From Bacteroidales bacterium H3 (GTDB lineage: Bacteria; Bacteroidota; Bacteroidia; Bacteroidales; Muribaculaceae): a DNA stretch of 9,233 nucleotides. Shown here piece after piece: positions 6,238 through 9,233 of this stretch. The notes beneath the pieces were generated by a model. The model ran no database searches. It saw only the letters and a program-made list of their open reading frames with translations, and was not told the origin of the DNA. The position numbers and the translations under genes were made by a program. The DNA lies in NCBI GenBank assembly GCA_001701135.1, contig DAAN01000019.1, forward strand, positions 1 through 9,233, written 5' to 3'. Every line of letters starts with the position of its first letter. Position 1 is the first letter of the stretch.

Positions 6238-7380
6238 ATGATTTCCAAAGGGATGTCAATCGATCGGGAAAGCAGAGCCGCCGCGGTGCGGGCACTCCAT
6301 GCCGGGGTGCCGTTCGCCCTGTATTGCCTGCCCGAGGAGGAGCATGCACGGTTCATCGCCGCCCGCGAGTACCGGCACGGGTCAGACAGCAGCCATGACC
6401 GTGAATATGGCCGCGACAAAAACTGCGACAGGTTCGACATCTCGCCATGGCTCGGACGTTTCGGCAGCCGCATCTCGATTCCGGCTGAGCTGACCGCGAC
6501 CGATGTGCTGAAACTTCCGCAGCAACACACTGCGCAACAACCTCATACATTTTACCCCGGCATCTCCGAGGATGAATATTGCCGAAGGGTGGCACGAATA
6601 GCAGAACGATGCCGCCGGCGCGACGGCAAGACGGTCTATTCCCGCGTTTTGGCAGGTGTCAACCCGGATCTCGACATTGCCGCGGCCGCCGTGGAACTGT
6701 TTGACCGCTTCCCCGGCACATTCCGGTTTCTATACTACACGCCTGAGACCGGCTGCTGGCTGGGAGCCTCGCCCGAAACGTTGCTCGATGCCGACACCGA
6801 CCGCGGCACTTTCGCCACAGTAGCATTCGCCGGCACACGCCCCGCCGATACCGCAAATCAACCCTGGGATGAGAAAAATCTGCGCGAGAACCGATTCGTG
6901 GCGGACTTTTTCGAAGAGAAATTCGCATCGCTCGGTCTCCCCTACTCCATATCCCGACCTGTTACTGTAGATTACGGACCGGTGCAGCACCTATGCCGCG
7001 ACATCAGCGGCACTCTCGGCGCTCCGGTATCGCGCATCATCGACGCCATAAATCCCACGCCGGCGCTCTGCGGCACCCCGTCGGAGGAGGCTATCGCCGA
7101 CATCAGCGAGTTTGAGCCGCAGCCGCGGCTATGCTACGGCGGATTCGTAGCGGTAGCCTCGGGATCGCGTTACCGCGCTTTCGTCAACCTCCGTTGCGCC
7201 CGCATAGCCCCCGACGGACATTTCAATCTATATGCGGGAGGGGGCATCACCTCTCTCTCCGACCCGCGTGCCGAATTCCGCGAGACCGCCGCAAAAGCCT
7301 CGGTGCTCCTCTCTATTCTCAAAAACGTGCATGGATTCCCGACGGGATTCCCGAAAACCCCGAAAACAGGAGGCGTTTAA
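6238..7380 (+). CDS. menF: Isochorismate synthase (MenF/EntC type)
   Basis: This enzyme converts chorismate to isochorismate, feeding menaquinone (or a catechol siderophore). The 380-residue protein covers the chorismate-binding fold. Motifs: KTVYSR at 131-136, with Lys131 at the place of the general base of isochorismate synthases; GASPETLL at 176-183 with Glu180 at the likely acid position; FAGTRP at 197-202; ENRF at 217-220; HLCRDISG at 251-258; NPTPALCGTP at 272-281; and YAGGGIT at 332-338 followed by EFRET. The length and the Lys argue against anthranilate or aminodeoxychorismate synthase. Menaquinone is the more likely product in this phylum, but no menD, menB or other men gene is in the window, so the symbol is provisional. 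It starts 2 nt after the rimO stop. Residues 365-380 form a repeat-derived tail (GFPTGFPKTPKTG) beyond the core fold. Confidence 0.88.
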   Translation: MISKGMSIDRESRAAAVRALHAGVPFALYCLPEEEHARFIAAREYRHGSDSSHDREYGRDKNCDRFDISPWLGRFGSRISIPAELTATDVLKLPQQHTAQQPHTFYPGISEDEYCRRVARIAERCRRRDGKTVYSRVLAGVNPDLDIAAAAVELFDRFPGTFRFLYYTPETGCWLGASPETLLDADTDRGTFATVAFAGTRPADTANQPWDEKNLRENRFVADFFEEKFASLGLPYSISRPVTVDYGPVQHLCRDISGTLGAPVSRIIDAINPTPALCGTPSEEAIADISEFEPQPRLCYGGFVAVASGSRYRAFVNLRCARIAPDGHFNLYAGGGITSLSDPRAEFRETAAKASVLLSILKNVHGFPTGFPKTPKTGGV

Positions 7381-7388
7381 CAATTTTA

Positions 7389-7401
7389 CACCCATCGGGT
7401 G
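7389..7401. other. Short inverted repeat in the menF-nrnA gap
   Basis: CACCC (7389-7393) and GGGTG (7397-7401) form a 5-bp inverted repeat with a 3-base loop, 24 nt upstream of the -7 box. No T-tract follows, so it is a poor terminator. It could be a small operator or chance. Confidence 0.2.
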
Positions 7402-7424
7402 CCGCATATTCCCCTCAAAAATCG

Positions 7425-7432
7425 TAACTTTG
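7425..7432 (+). promoter_or_regulatory. Bacteroidota -7 promoter element immediately before nrnA
   Basis: TAACTTTG matches TAnnTTTG exactly, and the same octamer serves as the putative box at 101-108. Its last base is only 5 nt before the ATG at 7438, so transcription would start at or within a few bases of the start codon. A GTG at 7399 in the same frame would lie upstream of the transcript and is therefore not the start. No -33 TTTG is evident. Confidence 0.6.
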
Positions 7433-7437
7433 CAGTT

Positions 7438-8523
7438 ATGACAGAAAACATCCTCGACAAAGCCACTGCGGAACAGCTTCGCGTACTTATAAACCGCACC
7501 CGCAGAGCCATCATCACATGCCACATTTCGCCCGACGGCGATGCCATGGGCTCCTCACTGGCGCTATGCCGCGTGCTCCGCAATGCAGGCAAGGAGGTGA
7601 AGGTGATAACGCCCGACACCCCTCCGCGCTATCTGATGTTTCTGCCCGGAGCCGACGACATCGTGGTGTATTCGCGCTTTGAAAGCTTCGCGAAGAAGAT
7701 TCTCGCCGACACCGAACTGATTTTCTGTCTCGATTACAACGATGCAAAGCGTGTCGACCATGTGGCGCCCGCGCTACTGGAGTCTCCGGCAAAAAAAGTG
7801 ATGATCGACCATCACCTTAACCCCGACTCATTCCCCGACATCACCATCTCGCATCCCGAAATTTCATCGACCTGCGCTCTGGTCTACAGGGTTGTCACCG
7901 GCTGCGGTTTCGGCCGGTTCATCGACAGGGAGACAGCCGAATGCATCTACACCGGCATGATGACCGACACGGGCAACTTCTCGTACAACTCAAACGATCC
8001 GGAGCTATACCGCATCGTGGCACGTCTGCTCGAGAAAGGTATCGACAAGGATGCCATCTACAAGAAGGTATATTTCAATAATTCGGTGAACCGGCTGAAA
8101 CTCAACGGGTTTGCAATGAATGAGAAATTTGAGTATTTCCCCTCGCACCGCGCCGCACTGATCAAGCTCACCCGAAGCGAGCTTAACGAATATCACTATC
8201 AGAAGGGCGACACAGAGGATCTGGTAAACCGTCCGCTCACCTGTCCCGACATTCTCTACTCCGTGTTTCTGCGCGAGGAGACCGACTACATCAAGGTCTC
8301 GACCCGCAGCAAGGGCGATTTCCCGGTCAACAAGCTCTGCACCGAATATTTCAACGGCGGCGGCCACCTGAATGCCGCCGGTGGCGAATTCTACGGCACG
8401 CTCGAGGAGGCAGAGCAGCAGCTGATGAAGGCCATGCCGCTCTACGACCGCTATCTTCCCGGCCCCTGCGGCGACTCTCCTGCCGACGACTGCCCCGCCG
8501 ACAACTGCCCCGCCGAAGATTAA
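7438..8523 (+). CDS. nrnA: DHH/DHHA1 phosphoesterase, NrnA-type oligoribonuclease/pAp phosphatase
   Basis: This family degrades short RNA oligonucleotides (nano-RNA) and often dephosphorylates pAp; it is cytosolic and Mn2+-dependent. The 361-residue protein carries the DHH domain first: CHISPDGDAMGS with His29, Asp33 and Asp35; CLDYND with Asp99; MIDHH with Asp124-His125-His126; and MMTDTGNF with Asp177. The DHHA1 domain ends in FNGGGHLNAAGG at 305-316, which binds the substrate. The family match is firm; the exact substrate (oligo-RNA, pAp or a cyclic-dinucleotide breakdown product) is inferred. The C-terminus is unusual: after residue 341 come three five-residue units, SPADD, CPADN and CPAED, preceded by GPCGD, and encoded by a 15-bp period at 8476-8520. 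The start at 7438 is set by the promoter and by the normal N-terminal length. DUF4827 and glmM follow with short gaps. Confidence 0.9.
   Translation: MTENILDKATAEQLRVLINRTRRAIITCHISPDGDAMGSSLALCRVLRNAGKEVKVITPDTPPRYLMFLPGADDIVVYSRFESFAKKILADTELIFCLDYNDAKRVDHVAPALLESPAKKVMIDHHLNPDSFPDITISHPEISSTCALVYRVVTGCGFGRFIDRETAECIYTGMMTDTGNFSYNSNDPELYRIVARLLEKGIDKDAIYKKVYFNNSVNRLKLNGFAMNEKFEYFPSHRAALIKLTRSELNEYHYQKGDTEDLVNRPLTCPDILYSVFLREETDYIKVSTRSKGDFPVNKLCTEYFNGGGHLNAAGGEFYGTLEEAEQQLMKAMPLYDRYLPGPCGDSPADDCPADNCPAED
8476..8520 (+). repeat. 15-bp in-frame tandem repeat at the nrnA 3' end
   Basis: There are three 15-bp units: 8476-8490 (TCTCCTGCCGACGAC), 8491-8505 (TGCCCCGCCGACAAC) and 8506-8520 (TGCCCCGCCGAAGAT), running straight into the stop codon. 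They encode SPADD, CPADN and CPAED. The last two units share 12 of 15 bases. This looks like slippage or duplication that extended the tail. Confidence 0.75.
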
Positions 8524-8559
8524 GCGCCTGTATAATACGTAAATCTCCACACCATCATA

Positions 8560-9165
8560 ATGATTACAACGAAGCTCACTCACAAGATAATGAAGCTCAC
8601 TCACAGAATCTTTTTCCCGGCAATGGCACTCACGGCCATCCTCATCTCGGGCTGCAGCGACAAGAAAAGCTATGCCGACCTCCTCAAAGATGAATCCCAG
8701 GCCGTGAACATTTTCCTTTCCGACAACCGCGTGATTCTCGACATCCCCGCCGATTCGGTTTTTGAAGTTGGCGAAAACGCCCCTTACTATCGTCTGGAAC
8801 CTGACGGGAATGTGTATATGCAGGTACTCGACAATGGCAACGGCGAGAAAGTTAAGGACAACGCGCAGGTTTTCTTCCGCTTTACCCGTTACAATCTCTA
8901 TGATTACCAGAACACCGGCCAGTTAGGCAACGGCGCCGGCAACTCTATCGACACTTCGGCGGGCACGGCATCGTTCCGCTTCAACAACACCACACTCTCC
9001 TCCTCCACCCAATGGGGACAGGGGGTGCAGATGCCTCTGAAATTTCTATCCTACGACTGCCACGTGCGGATTCTTATCAAGTCGCAGTATGGCGTCTACA
9101 GCGAGATTTCCAACGTTATCCCCTATCTCTACGACGTCCGCTATTTCAAGTCGATCAGCGAGTAA
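8560..9165 (+). CDS. DUF4827 family lipoprotein
   Basis: This looks like a DUF4827 protein, a Bacteroidales lipoprotein family of unknown biochemical role, sometimes described as distantly FKBP-like. A signal peptide runs to the lipobox ISGC; the lipidated Cys is residue 32 if translation starts at 8560, or 22 if it starts at ATG 8590. The residues after it (SDKKS) contain only one acid, a weak match to Bacteroidota surface-export signals, so a periplasm-facing location is at least as likely. Family-like segments include KSYADLLKDE, APYYRLEPDGNVYMQVL, FFRFTRYNLYDY, ASFRFNNTTLSSSTQWGQGVQMPLKFL (split in the family by short loops) and IKSQYGVYSEISNVIPYLYDVRYF. The first 45 bases contain a 21-bp in-frame duplication that doubles the start region; ATG 8590 yields the more normal signal peptide. 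It lies 36 nt after nrnA and 34 nt before glmM. Confidence 0.85.
   Translation: MITTKLTHKIMKLTHRIFFPAMALTAILISGCSDKKSYADLLKDESQAVNIFLSDNRVILDIPADSVFEVGENAPYYRLEPDGNVYMQVLDNGNGEKVKDNAQVFFRFTRYNLYDYQNTGQLGNGAGNSIDTSAGTASFRFNNTTLSSSTQWGQGVQMPLKFLSYDCHVRILIKSQYGVYSEISNVIPYLYDVRYFKSISE
8571..8605 (+). repeat. 21-bp-period direct repeat across the DUF4827 start
   Basis: GAAGCTCACTCACA occurs exactly at 8571-8584 and 8592-8605, 21 bp apart, giving KLTHKIM then KLTHRIF in frame. The repeat places a second ATG (8590) directly in front of the second copy. Confidence 0.8.
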
Positions 9166-9199
9166 CGACTTTTAGAACAATCTATTACGGCACATAATC

Positions 9200-9233
9200 A
9201 TGGCTCTGATCAAATCTATTTCAGGCATACGCG
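9200..9233 (+). CDS. glmM: Phosphoglucosamine mutase GlmM, 5' end only
   Basis: ATG at 9200 opens a frame that runs off the window after 11 codons: M-A-L-I-K-S-I-S-G-I-R. This is the characteristic N-terminus of Bacteroidota phosphoglucosamine mutases / phosphohexomutases (typically MTLIKSISGIRGTIGG), whose conserved SGIRG segment is near the sugar-phosphate site. The enzyme isomerises glucosamine-6-phosphate to glucosamine-1-phosphate for peptidoglycan and LPS precursors. No promoter element is seen in the 34-nt gap, so cotranscription with the DUF4827 gene is likely. The call rests on a very short piece. Confidence 0.75.
   Translation, partial: MALIKSISGIR

Noticed and set aside
8531..8536. 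TATAAT as a sigma-70-type -10 promoter for the DUF4827 gene
   Set aside because: Bacteroidota primary promoters use TAnnTTTG rather than TATAAT, and no partner -33 or -35 element is present; a chance match in a short AT-rich gap.

Overview
The window looks like a chromosomal segment of a Bacteroidales bacterium, most likely Muribaculaceae or a close relative. The reasons are the Bacteroidota-type -7 promoter elements (TAnnTTTG) just upstream of several starts, the families DUF4421 and DUF4827 that are typical of this phylum, a PyrK/PyrD class 1B dihydroorotate dehydrogenase, and a GlmM start of the form MALIKSISGIRG. The taxonomic call rests on pattern recognition, not on a search. All genes lie on the + strand and the coding density is high. 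No gene-free stretch exceeds about 200 bases.

Region 1 (1-2120) holds two predicted outer-membrane beta-barrel proteins. A DUF4421 protein (about 204-1241) is bracketed by two copies of a GC-rich hairpin-plus-tandem repeat (1-56 and 1248-1350). Its signal peptide seems to start upstream of any standard start codon. A small porin-like barrel (1440-2066) follows, with its own promoter and a hairpin terminator at 2086-2120.

Region 2 (2134-7380) is a run of housekeeping genes with short gaps: pyrK and pyrD (pyrimidine biosynthesis), ftsY (SRP receptor), rimO (ribosomal protein S12 methylthiotransferase) and an isochorismate synthase gene of the menF/entC type (menaquinone or siderophore precursor). 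pyrK-pyrD and ftsY-rimO-menF are tightly packed (8, 12 and 2 nt gaps). A 62-nt gap separates pyrD from ftsY, with no promoter or terminator that I can see.

Region 3 (7425-9233) starts at a good -7 promoter element placed so close to the ATG that the transcript may be leaderless. It encodes a DHH/DHHA1 phosphoesterase (NrnA type), then a DUF4827 lipoprotein, and the first 11 codons of glmM (phosphoglucosamine mutase), which runs off the right edge.

No clearly new multi-gene system is visible. The observations most worth checking are the repeat family flanking the DUF4421 gene, the apparent non-standard start of that gene, the duplicated start region of the DUF4827 lipoprotein, and the pentapeptide-repeat tail of the DHH protein.
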